Assembly: GCA_964425755.1 (NCBI GenBank)
Contig: CAYRNY010000024.1
Coordinates: 1 to 54,050, forward strand
Length of the DNA: 54,050 nucleotides
Reading direction: 5' to 3'
Source: CAYRNY01 sp964425755
Lineage (GTDB): Bacteria > Chloroflexota > Anaerolineae > Aggregatilineales > Aggregatilineaceae
Positions 8,204 through 14,616 of this stretch are shown in pieces (within the stretch, counting starts at the first letter, position 1; the number at the start of each line of letters is the position of its first letter). A program made the position numbers and the translations under genes. The notes under the pieces were generated by a model. The model did not search any database and was not told where the DNA came from. It was given only the letters and a program-made list of their open reading frames with translations.

Positions 8204-8517
8204 AACGCCACCGCTTCCTTCAGCACCCGGTCACGCAGCATTGGGTGCAGTGCCTTCTCCGACACGACATCGACTTTGCGGCCTAGCAGTTCCGCAACCC
8301 CCAGGTCGAAACCGACCCCGCCCCAGGACGACAGGCGGCTGTAGTCCCAATCGACCAGCAGGTCGACGTCGCTGTCAGGGTGGGCTTCGCCGCGCGCCAC
8401 CGATCCGAAGACGCGCACGTTGGTCGCGCCGTGCTTGTCGGCCAGTCGCAGAATCTCGTCGCGCTTGTCGCCGATGATGTCGTCGATGCCTAGCCCGCGT
8501 GATTTCGTTTCAGCCAT
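8200..8517 (-). CDS. mntA: MntA-like nucleotidyltransferase antitoxin
   Basis: 105 residues of the minimal nucleotidyltransferase fold. The signature GSVARGEAHPDSDVDLLVDW (about residues 38-57) contains the GSX10DXD metal-binding motif intact. MntA antitoxins disarm HepT by adding AMP to a tyrosine near the HEPN active site. It is coupled to the toxin gene by an ATGA overlap. A third carboxylate of the active site is expected further along; I cannot assign it with certainty. Confidence 0.82.
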   Translation of the reverse strand: MAETKSRGLGIDDIIGDKRDEILRLADKHGATNVRVFGSVARGEAHPDSDVDLLVDWDYSRLSSWGGVGFDLGVAELLGRKVDVVSEKALHPMLRDRVLKEAVAL

Positions 8518-8599
8518 ATCTTACACCCCAAAAAGCCAGCCAATCCCTCAAACACATTATGGACGACCCGTCGCATCCTGGCAACGCACGGCATGCCGC

Positions 8600-8622
8600 G
8601 AGCTGTAACATTTGTAACACCT
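8600..8622. repeat. Island palindrome, copy 1 (half-conserved)
   Basis: GAGCTGTAACATTTGTAACACC-type sequence sharing the right arm TGTnACACC and core ACA-TT-TGT with the other island palindromes. It lies just after the stop of the gene at 8630-8854. The left arm here is GAGC in place of AGGT. Confidence 0.55.
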
Positions 8623-8629
8623 GATGGCG

Positions 8630-8854
8630 CTAGTCGCGCCTGCCGCCGTGTGCGGGGTAGTCGTCCGGCCACTTGATGCCCACGTCCTCGGCGTGCTTCT
8701 TGAGCAGCATGTGGAAGAACTGCCGCACGCCCAGTCTGACGTCCAGCCCGGTCGCTTCGCTGGCGGCCCGCTCGGCGTGGGCGATGAGCGCGTCCAGCGC
8801 GCGCGCCTGGGCTGCCGTCAGATCGACCGTCTTGCGAATACGCGCGGCGCTCAT
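8630..8854 (-). CDS. Small ribbon-helix-helix-like protein
   Basis: 74 residues. The stretch IRKTVDLTAAQARALDALIA near residues 6-25 has the look of a ribbon-helix-helix DNA-binding unit: a beta strand with alternating polar residues, then a helix. The rest is helical and basic (LLKKHAEDVGIKW), ending in a polar tail. The ATG overlaps the TGA of the 50-codon gene upstream. I do not recognise a family; a small DNA-binding regulator of the island is a guess. Confidence 0.55.
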   Translation of the reverse strand: MSAARIRKTVDLTAAQARALDALIAHAERAASEATGLDVRLGVRQFFHMLLKKHAEDVGIKWPDDYPAHGGRRD

Positions 8855-9003
8855 GATCGCTCTCCCACCTGTTCGAGGTAGTGCTTCAAGCGGTAGGCGC
8901 TGTCGAGCGCGACCAGCCGCCGGATCGGCGTGTCGTTGCGCCGGCGCAGCTGCGCGCGGTCGCGGTCGCTGGCCTGGTCCAGGTCGATGGTATCGAGAAA
9001 CAT
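8851..9003 (-). CDS. 50-residue hypothetical protein
   Basis: An ATG at 9003 with AAGGAG 7 nt upstream opens a 50-residue frame beginning MFLDTIDLDQASDRDRAQLR and ending EQVGERS, whose TGA overlaps the next gene's ATG (TCATGA). The strong ribosome binding site and the coupling support a real gene. The protein is charged and predicted helical, with no signal or membrane segment. Function unknown. Confidence 0.6.
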   Translation of the reverse strand: MFLDTIDLDQASDRDRAQLRRRNDTPIRRLVALDSAYRLKHYLEQVGERS

Positions 9004-9030
9004 GGTGCTACTCCTTATCGTTGTGGCGCG

Positions 9031-9363
9031 TCATGCCAGGTCGATGCGAATCAGCCCTTCGGGGCGGAGGTGATCGACGTAGATGCTGCGAATGTGGTCG
9101 CGCATGGTCCAGGTGCGGTTGCGCACCTCGCGCTCGGCGCGCTGGTCCAGGTAGCCGTCGCGCCCGGTTTGGAAGCTGTCGCTGAAGACGGTCAGCCCGC
9201 GCTCGTCGATGTGGTCGATGCCGTAGCCGTAGCCTGCCAGCTTCTCGGCGATATCGGCGGCGGCCAGCAGGCGCTCGGCTTTGCGGCGCGTCTGCGCGAT
9301 GGCGTCCAGCGCGTCCTGCGTGGTGCGGTTGGTGCGGTTGTGTGTGCGGTCGTTGGTGGTCAT
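9031..9363 (-). CDS. Hypothetical island protein, 110 residues
   Basis: Begins with a polar Asn/Thr/Arg-rich tail, then a helical stretch (ALDAIAQTRRKAERLLAAADIAEKL in part), a Gly/Tyr segment (YGYGIDHIDERGL) and a charged C-terminus. GAAAGG lies upstream of the ATG at 9363 and the first copy of the repeated cassette lies directly upstream of that, supplying its promoter. No family recognised. Probably cytoplasmic. Confidence 0.6.
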   Translation of the reverse strand: MTTNDRTHNRTNRTTQDALDAIAQTRRKAERLLAAADIAEKLAGYGYGIDHIDERGLTVFSDSFQTGRDGYLDQRAEREVRNRTWTMRDHIRSIYVDHLRPEGLIRIDLA

Positions 9364-9399
9364 GGTGCGTTATTCCTTTCGTGTTGCGTGTTCCAATCG

Positions 9400-9522
9400 T
9401 GACAGCATGATACGCCATGTGGCGCGCGATGGGATGAGCTGTTCAGCCGGTCATCTGTGAGCTGGATGTCACATGCCGCTCGTCGGGCGATCGCCGGCAA
9501 AAAGCCCCGCCGGGGCGGGGCA
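9400..9522 (-). repeat. Repeated expression cassette, copy A
   Basis: Non-coding unit repeated at 10099-10222 and, in part, at 10894-10992. On the minus strand it reads: terminator of the preceding gene, a GCGATCGC-containing spacer shared with copy B, a TGTnACA half-site, then a conserved block ending in TATCATGCTGTCA, in which TATCAT can act as a -10 element. The gene at 9031-9363 follows. Confidence 0.75.
9503..9520 (-). terminator. Terminator within cassette A
   Basis: GCCCCGC-CCCG-GCGGGGC followed by TTTTT on the minus strand. It lies 19 bp after the stop of the gene at 9539-9862. Confidence 0.75.
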
Positions 9523-9538
9523 TGCATCCCGCGACGCG

Positions 9539-9862
9539 CTAATACGCGGTCAGCTCCCACACGACGCGGTGCCCGCGCGCCCGCGCTTTGTTCCTGGCGT
9601 TGGCAAGGTGCAGTCCCCCACGCGGCCCGATGAAGATGTGGCGGTAATCGCGCGCCAGCAGCGCGGCCGCCGTGCCTTCATCCCCGACCAGGCCAATCTC
9701 GGCGACCAGCGAGACGTTGCGGCCCACCTGGCTGACGTCCCAGCGCTTGTACTCGTACTCGTGCGTGCGGCCAGTGCGCCCGCCGCCGTGGTGGTACATC
9801 AGCGCGTGGCGCAGCCAGGCGAGGGTTTCTTGCTGTTTGGCGGTCATCTGGATGGCGCTCAT
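9539..9862 (-). CDS. Hypothetical island protein, 107 residues
   Basis: The real start is the ATG at 9862, which overlaps the TGA of the upstream gene; a longer open frame to 10258 runs through the repeated cassette and is not coding. The protein has a helical N-terminus, a His/Gly/Arg loop (HHGGGRTGRTHEYEYKRWDV) and beta-rich text with a basic end (LANARNKARARGHRV). No family recognised. It shares a transcript with the 67-residue gene before it. Confidence 0.6.
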   Translation of the reverse strand: MSAIQMTAKQQETLAWLRHALMYHHGGGRTGRTHEYEYKRWDVSQVGRNVSLVAEIGLVGDEGTAAALLARDYRHIFIGPRGGLHLANARNKARARGHRVVWELTAY

Positions 9863-10062
9863 TTCAGCTCCCGATGGAATGTGGTGATGTGCTGCAATTG
9901 TTCCTGGATGTAGCCCAGGTCGCCGACGTCGCCCCAGTTGTAGTCGTCGCGCTGGCTTTCGCGCTCGATCAGCGCGCTGATGCGCTTGAGCCGGTCCTGG
10001 ATGTCGGCGATGAGTTCCTGGTGGCGCTGTTCGAGTAGCTGTTGGCTTTGCGTCTTCGTCAT
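9859..10062 (-). CDS. Hypothetical coiled-coil protein, 67 residues
   Basis: Start at the ATG 10062, with AAAGGAG 9 nt upstream; an ATG at 10107 lies inside the repeated leader and is rejected. Most of the protein is a single charged helix (LLEQRHQELIADIQDRLKR) with heptad-like spacing, ending in HITTFHRELK. First gene of a two-gene unit behind cassette B. Function unknown. Confidence 0.6.
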   Translation of the reverse strand: MTKTQSQQLLEQRHQELIADIQDRLKRISALIERESQRDDYNWGDVGDLGYIQEQLQHITTFHRELK

Positions 10063-10098
10063 CTTCGTTCGCTCCTTTTCTGTTGCGTGTCTCAACGT

Positions 10099-10222
10099 TG
10101 ACAGCATGGTACGCCATGTGGCGCGCGTTGGGATGAGTTGAAGAGCCGGTCATGGGTGAGCTGGATGTAACAATGCCGCTCGTCGGGCGATCGCCGGCAA
10201 AAAGCCCCGCCAGGGCGGGGCA
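10099..10222 (-). repeat. Repeated expression cassette, copy B
   Basis: Close to copy A over its whole length, including the GCGATCGCC spacer and terminator; the block next to the promoter has TACCAT where copy A has TATCAT. It separates the genes at 10245-10526 and 9859-10062. Confidence 0.75.
10203..10220 (-). terminator. Terminator within cassette B
   Basis: GCCCCGC/GCGGGGC-type hairpin with a TTTTT tail on the minus strand, 25 bp after the stop of the gene at 10245-10526. Nearly identical to the cassette A terminator. Confidence 0.7.
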
Positions 10223-10244
10223 GCGGGGTGTGCGCTCGTGAAGG

Positions 10245-10526
10245 CTACACCGGCACATCGTGGCGCGGGTAGGTGGTCGTCGTGCCGCTGTAGACGGTGA
10301 CCATGCCCCAACTGTCGTGCAGGCGCGTGGTCCAGAAGCGCCCGTTGACCAGGGCGTCGAGCATCGCGCGCGTGACCGGCGAGAGCCTGCGGTACGCCGT
10401 CCGCCGCCTGCGCTCCGGGCGCGTGATGCACACGGTGCCGTCGGGGACGATGATCACGTGGGCGTGGTCGCGCAGGCTGACGGCGTTGAAGGGGTCGCCG
10501 GGATCGTAGAATGGTGTATGTGACAT
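10245..10526 (-). CDS. Hypothetical island protein, 93 residues
   Basis: The ATG at 10526 follows AGAGGAG at 7 nt. The sequence is beta-rich in the first half (HAHVIIVPDGTVCITRPERR) with a basic turn, then a helix (SPVTRAMLDALVNG) and a Thr/Tyr-rich end. No family recognised. It lies behind a 13-bp inverted repeat at 10552-10589 that replaces the cassette found before its neighbours. Confidence 0.6.
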   Translation of the reverse strand: MSHTPFYDPGDPFNAVSLRDHAHVIIVPDGTVCITRPERRRRTAYRRLSPVTRAMLDALVNGRFWTTRLHDSWGMVTVYSGTTTTYPRHDVPV

Positions 10527-10551
10527 TGGTCGCTCCTCTTGGTATCATTAG

Positions 10552-10589
10552 TGCGGCAGGGATTCCATCCACCCCTAATCCCTGCCGCA
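10552..10589. promoter_or_regulatory. 13-bp perfect inverted repeat in a gene leader
   Basis: TGCGGCAGGGATT (10552-10564) and AATCCCTGCCGCA (10577-10589) flank a 12-nt loop. On the minus strand it lies 25 bp upstream of the start at 10526 and just after a GTGCCGCC/GGCGGCAC hairpin. A related CCCTGCCGC hairpin recurs at 11360-11382, so the element is reused in the island. Confidence 0.5.
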
Positions 10590-10617
10590 GTGCCGCCCCC
10601 CGCAGGCGGCACTTGTA

Positions 10618-10845
10618 TTACAGGTCCTCTTCGGCGGCGTCGTTTTCCAGCGCCTGGATCAACTCTTCCAGGTTCGCCGACTGGTACGGGTCCTCGATCC
10701 AGCTCTGCAGATGCGGGATGATGTAGGCGTCGGCGGAGCGCTCAAGCGGCGTGTCGTCGACCGCGTCGGCGATCAACTGCGTGACGTCGTAGAGCAGCTT
10801 CTGCGCGTCGCGTAGCATCTCGATACGTTCGTGTTTGTCCAGCAT
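10618..10845 (-). CDS. Hypothetical acidic helical protein, 75 residues
   Basis: Clean start at the ATG 10845 with AAGGAG 7 nt upstream. Two helices are likely (ERIEMLRDAQKLLYDVTQLI and NLEELIQALENDAAEEDL), with an acidic C-terminus. No family recognised. Cassette C upstream supplies the promoter; the hairpin at about 10591-10611 follows the stop. Small acidic proteins of this size are common in phage and plasmid regions, but no specific role can be assigned. Confidence 0.6.
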   Translation of the reverse strand: MLDKHERIEMLRDAQKLLYDVTQLIADAVDDTPLERSADAYIIPHLQSWIEDPYQSANLEELIQALENDAAEEDL

Positions 10846-10893
10846 GGTGTTTGCTCCTTATGGTGTCTGCGCGCGTTGTGCGCGTCCCAATGG

Positions 10894-10992
10894 TGACAGC
10901 ATGTTACGCCATGTGGTGCGCGCTGGGATGAGCTGAACAGCCGGTCATGCGTGAGTTGGATGTAACATCAAACGCCCCGCGCGGGGCGGGGC
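10894..10992 (-). repeat. Repeated expression cassette, copy C (shorter)
   Basis: Matches copies A and B in the promoter-proximal block (10894-10966; -10-like TAACAT) and ends in its own GC-rich hairpin at about 10971-10992, but lacks their shared GCGATCGCC spacer. It separates the genes at 11027-11269 and 10618-10845. Confidence 0.7.
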
Positions 10993-10994
10993 GA

Positions 10995-11017
10995 GAGCTG
11001 TAACAAATGTTACACCT
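10995..11017. repeat. Island palindrome, copy 2
   Basis: GAGCTGTAACAAATGTTACA-CC. The same flanks as copy 1 (GAGCTG on the left, CACCTG on the right), but the central AACAAATGTT is the reverse complement of the core in the other copies. It lies 10 bp after the stop of the 80-residue gene. Confidence 0.6.
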
Positions 11018-11026
11018 GGCGGCGCG

Positions 11027-11269
11027 TCAATCCGGCCACACGGCGCGCTCGGCGAGCGCGGCAGGGCAGGGATACACGTCGCTCTCGGTGATCGCCCCGA
11101 CCATGTCCTGCACGACGGCGCGGGCGTCGTTTTCCAGCGCAGTCCAGTTCGCAGCACGCTGGAGCGCGTATTCGTACGGCGCGGTCTGGCGGTAGCGCGC
11201 GACGATGCAGCGCGCCGCTTGGACCAGGATCACGGGCAGGTTGTCAGACGGAATGGCCGGGTATATCAT
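11027..11269 (-). CDS. Hypothetical island protein, 80 residues
   Basis: Helical and Ala-rich (LVQAARCIVARYRQTAPYEY; ALQRAANWTALENDARAVVQ), ending YPCPAALAERAVWPD. The ATG at 11269 has CGAAAGG upstream at 12 nt, a weaker start than its neighbours. No signal peptide, membrane segment or known family visible. It is followed by cassette C. Confidence 0.55.
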   Translation of the reverse strand: MIYPAIPSDNLPVILVQAARCIVARYRQTAPYEYALQRAANWTALENDARAVVQDMVGAITESDVYPCPAALAERAVWPD

Positions 11270-11298
11270 TGGTATGCTTGACCTTTCGGGTTAGGCAT

Positions 11299-11382
11299 GG
11301 AGGGCGCGTCTCTTGGCGGGGAGCGCCCTCCGCTACGTTTGGCTACATGAAGACCCTATCCCTGCCGCGCGCTGCGGCAGGG
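11299..11382 (-). terminator. Two GC-rich hairpins between genes
   Basis: Stem GGAGGGCGC/GCGCCCTCC (11299-11331) and stem CCCTGCCGC/GCGGCAGGG (11360-11382). Neither has a T-run on either strand, so they may be weak or factor-dependent terminators or RNA processing sites. They fill the gap between the genes at 11393 and 11269. Confidence 0.4.
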
Positions 11383-11392
11383 GCACGGACGG

Positions 11393-12292
11393 TTAAAAGT
11401 ACGGGTCGTATCCGGCGTCGCGGTAGGCGTCGAGCCACTTGCTGTAGGCGGGCCACCAGTCGGTGAGCCAGCGTTTGAGCAGGTCGACGAGCTGCGCCTT
11501 CTCCTTGCCGAGCGCGACCTTGAGCACGTCGCCGTCGCGGTAGAACAGCACCGCTTGGGCGTCGACGTGCACGAACTCGCCCTGACCGAGCGACGCCATC
11601 CCGCCGTTTTCGAGCACCTCGACGAGACGCTCAGTTTGCGCGGGAGAAAGCTGCAACATCAGGCTGTCTCCTGGGCGGCTGGCGAAGCTGCGCGGGTCCA
11701 ACGCGAAGGCGCGCAAGGTGACGCGTCGCTCGTACAGCGCCACGTACACGCCGCCGTCGCCGTTGTAGATCAGGTGTTCCGGCGCGTCGGCGAAGGGGAA
11801 GCTCGGTTCTGGCGGCAGCGCGTCGTCGGATTCGGGAGCAGGCTCAGCCATCGTAGCCTGCATTTCCTGCGCGTATGTTTCAGCAGCCGCGATCGCGCGG
11901 CCCAGGTTGTCAAGGTCGCCTTCGATGTCGTAGCGGCGATCATCGACGCTGGCGTAGAGCTTGTCGCGCCGGTGGTCGAGGCCGATGAACAGGTGCGGCG
12001 CGAGTTCGTAATGCACCCTATCCACCGACATATAGGGTTCCGGATCGGGCAGGTCGTCCGGCCCGATCTCAACCTCGAGGCCGAAGCGCTCGCAGAGCGC
12101 CGTCTGCAGCCTGGCAGCGTGCTCCTGGAGTTCGCGTTGGCGGCGCTCGGCTTGCTGGCGCTTGCGTTCCTCTAGCTCGCGCTGCTCTTGCTCTTTGGCC
12201 GCCTGGTGCGCCTGGCGCGCCTGCGCCAGCAGTTCGTCGACGGATACGGGATTCGGGGATATGGTCACGGTCGTGTCGATTGTCTGGGTCAT
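11393..12292 (-). CDS. Hypothetical coiled-coil protein, 299 residues
   Basis: Residues about 17-65 form a long charged coiled coil rich in Glu, Arg and Gln (DELLAQARQAHQAAKEQEQR and on). A beta-rich middle follows (PHLFIGLDHRRDKLYASVDD), then a Pro-rich acidic linker, then a second globular part with Asp-rich turns, ending WLDAYRDAGYDPYF. The start at 12292 follows GAGGTGAAAC. No family recognised. It may act with the two other coiled-coil proteins and the ParB-like protein of the island, which is a guess from co-direction only. Confidence 0.6.
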   Translation of the reverse strand: MTQTIDTTVTISPNPVSVDELLAQARQAHQAAKEQEQRELEERKRQQAERRQRELQEHAARLQTALCERFGLEVEIGPDDLPDPEPYMSVDRVHYELAPHLFIGLDHRRDKLYASVDDRRYDIEGDLDNLGRAIAAAETYAQEMQATMAEPAPESDDALPPEPSFPFADAPEHLIYNGDGGVYVALYERRVTLRAFALDPRSFASRPGDSLMLQLSPAQTERLVEVLENGGMASLGQGEFVHVDAQAVLFYRDGDVLKVALGKEKAQLVDLLKRWLTDWWPAYSKWLDAYRDAGYDPYF

Positions 12293-12322
12293 GTTTCACC
12301 TCGTATATGCAATATGGTCGAT

Positions 12323-12607
12323 CTATCGAGCGGTTTGCGCGTTGTTCCCGCGCAGGTGATCACGCATTACCAGCCGCGAGTACGCGTTCAGCAGCGCGAT
12401 TTTTAGTTCGTAGGCCGCCCGTTCAAGCTCAATGCGTTCCTGGTATGTGCGTGGCGGAGCCAGGCCGTATTCCACAGCCAGCAGGAAATTCGCCGCCTTG
12501 TGCTGCAGCTGCGCCAGGTCGCTTCTGTCGTTCACGGCGTCCAGGTGCCTTACAGCGTCGGCCATCAGGGCGATCAGGCGGGCACAGCCGTCAATCGGTG
12601 TGGTCAT
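12323..12607 (-). CDS. Hypothetical helical protein, 94 residues
   Basis: All-helical (LIALMADAVRHLDAVNDRSD; YELKIALLNAYSRLVMRDHL), with no membrane segment. The ATG at 12607 lies inside the upstream 39-codon membrane-peptide gene (17-bp overlap in another frame), so translation is probably coupled. Family unknown. Confidence 0.55.
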   Translation of the reverse strand: MTTPIDGCARLIALMADAVRHLDAVNDRSDLAQLQHKAANFLLAVEYGLAPPRTYQERIELERAAYELKIALLNAYSRLVMRDHLRGNNAQTAR

Positions 12608-12710
12608 GGCGTTGCCCTTTCGGCGGACCGGGGATCACGGTGAGCACGTACAACGTGCCCAGGATCGCCACGAATCCCAGTGCGATGAACAGGAAGTCAC
12701 TTATCGTCAT
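12591..12710 (-). CDS. 39-residue single-span membrane peptide
   Basis: An ATG at 12710, with GAGGA 10 nt upstream, opens MTISDFLFIALGFVAILGTL, continuing YVLTVIPGPPKGQRHDHTD to a TGA. One hydrophobic helix (about residues 6-26) precedes a polar basic tail. It overlaps both neighbours by 14-17 bp, giving a compact run of three small genes, two of them membrane proteins. Small phage-type membrane peptides look like this; the role is unknown. Confidence 0.5.
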   Translation of the reverse strand: MTISDFLFIALGFVAILGTLYVLTVIPGPPKGQRHDHTD

Positions 12711-12978
12711 GGCCGTTATTCCTCACAGGTCTCTCCGGCAACCCGCGATCGCCATACATGGCGCGCGCGGATGCCTCGGCAACGGCGACGGGATCATGTG
12801 CCGGGTCGTCCCATGCGTGCAGCACGACGCCCGGCGACACGATGTCGTTGGATCCCGCGTGGGCCAGATATCGTCGTCCGGAGCGCCGGATGCGACGCAG
12901 CCGTGCCACCAGCAGGTACAGGACCAGCGCCAGCAGCCACACTGCGGAGAGAACGGTTAACGCGATGAATAGCTTCAT
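12697..12978 (-). CDS. Small membrane-anchored protein, 93 residues
   Basis: An N-terminal hydrophobic helix (LFIALTVLSAVWLLALVLYL) is followed by an Arg-rich stretch (ARLRRIRRSGRRY), which by the positive-inside rule keeps the C-terminal 65 residues in the cytoplasm. The ATG at 12978 has AAGGAG 9 nt upstream. Upstream is a GGGCGTG/CACGCCC hairpin (13000-13020). No family recognised. Confidence 0.6.
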   Translation of the reverse strand: MKLFIALTVLSAVWLLALVLYLLVARLRRIRRSGRRYLAHAGSNDIVSPGVVLHAWDDPAHDPVAVAEASARAMYGDRGLPERPVRNNGHDDK

Positions 12979-13046
12979 GTGCTATACTCCTTATCTCCAG
13001 GGCGTGCTAGCAACACGCCCCCGGTGCTCTTGCGCCCCGCTCCTTC

Positions 13047-13376
13047 CTACGATGTGGTCGGGGCGTTTTTCTTGTTGACGCGGACGCCGATCGTGCGGAC
13101 CGCTCCGCCGGTGCGGAGGGCCATCAGCCGCGCGGCGTGGACCATCAGGTCCCAGTCGTCGCGGATGTCCGGCGGGCGCTCGACGAACGCGACCAGCGAG
13201 GGGCGCAGGATGACCGGCGTGTAGCCTTCGCAGTCGATCTCGTACAGCGTGCCGATCGCGTTGAACACGCGCGTGATCACGCCTTCGGTGCCGGCAGGGA
13301 TGCCGCCGGCGTAGGCGAGGTCTTCGGTGAGGGCGACCACGTCGCCCGGTTGCAAGGTAGTGTCGTTCTCGTGCAT
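13047..13376 (-). CDS. DUF4926-like small protein, 109 residues
   Basis: Start at the ATG 13376 with GAGGAG about 9 nt upstream; a longer frame to 13505 runs into the gene at 13427 and lacks a ribosome binding site. The N-terminal 70 residues read PGDVVALTEDL, then GGIPAGTEGVITRVF, then YEIDCEGYTPVILRPSLVAF, an SH3-like barrel pattern as in the DUF4926 family. A short helical and basic tail follows. DUF4926 proteins are small and often near toxin or mobile genes; their function is unknown. Confidence 0.6.
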   Translation of the reverse strand: MHENDTTLQPGDVVALTEDLAYAGGIPAGTEGVITRVFNAIGTLYEIDCEGYTPVILRPSLVAFVERPPDIRDDWDLMVHAARLMALRTGGAVRTIGVRVNKKNAPTTS

Positions 13377-13426
13377 CAAAATCTCTCCTCGTAAAGTAAC
13401 GGATGCAGTTGGCGGCGCTGGCCGGG

Positions 13427-13684
13427 TTAGCTCCGGTCGATCGTCGGGACTTCGTCGCGTGGCTGGTAGCGCAGGGCGTCGAGCTGGCGCTGGGCTTCCT
13501 GCCACTTCTGGTAGTTGATCTCGGCGGCGGCGGATTCGGCGTCCGCCCAGCGGTGCAGGTCTTCCAGGGCTTCGCGGGCGGCGTCGAGTTCGTCGCGGTA
13601 GAGCGCGGCGAAGACGTGATTGTCGCTCAGCACGTCGAGCAGCCCTTGCAGCGTGTCGAACATCAGGGTCGGGTTTTTAGGCAT
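13427..13684 (-). CDS. Hypothetical coiled-coil protein, 85 residues
   Basis: The ATG at 13684 has GAAAGGAG 6 nt upstream. The protein is one long amphipathic helix (ELDAAREALEDLHRWADAES; NYQKWQEAQRQLDALRY), acidic overall. No family recognised. It is probably in one transcript with the 288-residue coiled-coil protein 30 bp upstream. Confidence 0.6.
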   Translation of the reverse strand: MPKNPTLMFDTLQGLLDVLSDNHVFAALYRDELDAAREALEDLHRWADAESAAAEINYQKWQEAQRQLDALRYQPRDEVPTIDRS

Positions 13685-13714
13685 GGTTGGCTCCTTTCAG
13701 CTATGCGGGTCGGT

Positions 13715-14581
13715 CTATGCCGCTTCGTGCGGCGCGGTCGATGTTTCGGGCGCTTCGCTCGGCTCGTCGGCTTCGGCTTTGCGCTCGGCGGTGGCGGGTG
13801 GTGCCCCATAGTTGCGCTTGATCTGCTCGAAGAGCTGCGCGCGCTCCATCTCCGCCTTGCTGTACATGCGCTGGTAGTGCGCGGCGCGGTCGATCGCGGC
13901 CTTGACCATGCACTCCAGGTCGTCGCCGGTGTAGCCGGCGGCGCGGAGTGTCTGCGCGGCGAGCCTGGCGCTGTCGCTACCAGCGCTGTCGCCGTCGCGC
14001 TGCAGCTCGCGCCTAGCTTGCTGCTCGTGCAGGTCCTGGTAGCGCTGCTTCCAGTCGTCGGCCTGGCGTGCTTTGGCGATCGCCTGGGCGACGCTGTTCC
14101 GGACGTGGCCGATGATGCCGGCTGCTTTGAGCATGTCCTGGATGGTGTCGAGCGTCTGCTCGGCCTGGGTGCGGGCATCCAGCGCGGCGTCGAGTTGTTG
14201 GCGCAGGCGCAGGTTTTCCTCGCGCGCGGCGGCGAGTTGCTGCTCGTGCTCGCGGGCTGCCTTGATCCGCTCGCGCGGCTCGTCGCGCTCGTCGGCGAGC
14301 GCGCGCGCGTCGGTGACCAGGCGGCGGACGGCGTGCTCGTAGCCGCGCAATTGCAGGCGCATGAAGGCGATCGCGCGGGTGGCGGGGTCGGTGGGGTCGA
14401 TCATGATGTCGGCCAGCACGCCCCAGCTGCGAGCGGTGCGGGCCTTGCGGTAGGCGTGCTTGTAGGCGTCGCGCGCGGTCAGCGCCACATCACTGGCTGT
14501 GTGGGTCTCGTCGCCGTCGGTGATGGTCACCTCGACTTTGTGGGCGTGTTGTAACTTGGTGTGCTTGACTTGGATCTCCAT
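13715..14581 (-). CDS. Hypothetical coiled-coil protein, 288 residues
   Basis: A short beta-rich N-terminus (EIQVKHTKLQHAHKVEVTIT) leads into helical text; residues about 95-150 form a strong coiled coil (AAREHEQQLAAAREENLRLR). A helical bundle and a Pro/Glu-rich disordered tail (ADEPSEAPETSTAPHEAA) follow. The gene starts 35 bp after the ParB-like gene and is probably cotranscribed with it. A structural or DNA-organising partner of that protein is plausible but not shown. Confidence 0.6.
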   Translation of the reverse strand: MEIQVKHTKLQHAHKVEVTITDGDETHTASDVALTARDAYKHAYRKARTARSWGVLADIMIDPTDPATRAIAFMRLQLRGYEHAVRRLVTDARALADERDEPRERIKAAREHEQQLAAAREENLRLRQQLDAALDARTQAEQTLDTIQDMLKAAGIIGHVRNSVAQAIAKARQADDWKQRYQDLHEQQARRELQRDGDSAGSDSARLAAQTLRAAGYTGDDLECMVKAAIDRAAHYQRMYSKAEMERAQLFEQIKRNYGAPPATAERKAEADEPSEAPETSTAPHEAA

Positions 14582-14616
14582 CGGGTTTGCTCCTGTCAGG
14601 TTTGGGTCTACGTCAC

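Noticed and set aside
9539..10258. 239-residue frame spanning cassette B
   Set aside because: Only its last 107 codons (from the ATG at 9862) are supported; the rest crosses another gene in a different frame and the repeated non-coding unit.
10150..10572. 140-residue minus-strand frame over cassette B and the 93-residue gene
   Set aside because: Pro/Arg-rich shadow of a high-GC gene; the frame with the ribosome binding site is 10245-10526.
13033..13070. CGCCCCG/CGGGGCG hairpin followed by TTTTT on the plus strand
   Set aside because: Looks like a plus-strand terminator but there is no plus-strand gene to end, the loop is 19 nt, and it overlaps the end of a minus-strand gene.
13403..14554. 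383-residue plus-strand frame
   Set aside because: Antisense to two coiled-coil genes with good ribosome binding sites; low-complexity Val/Gly/Leu composition typical of shadows.
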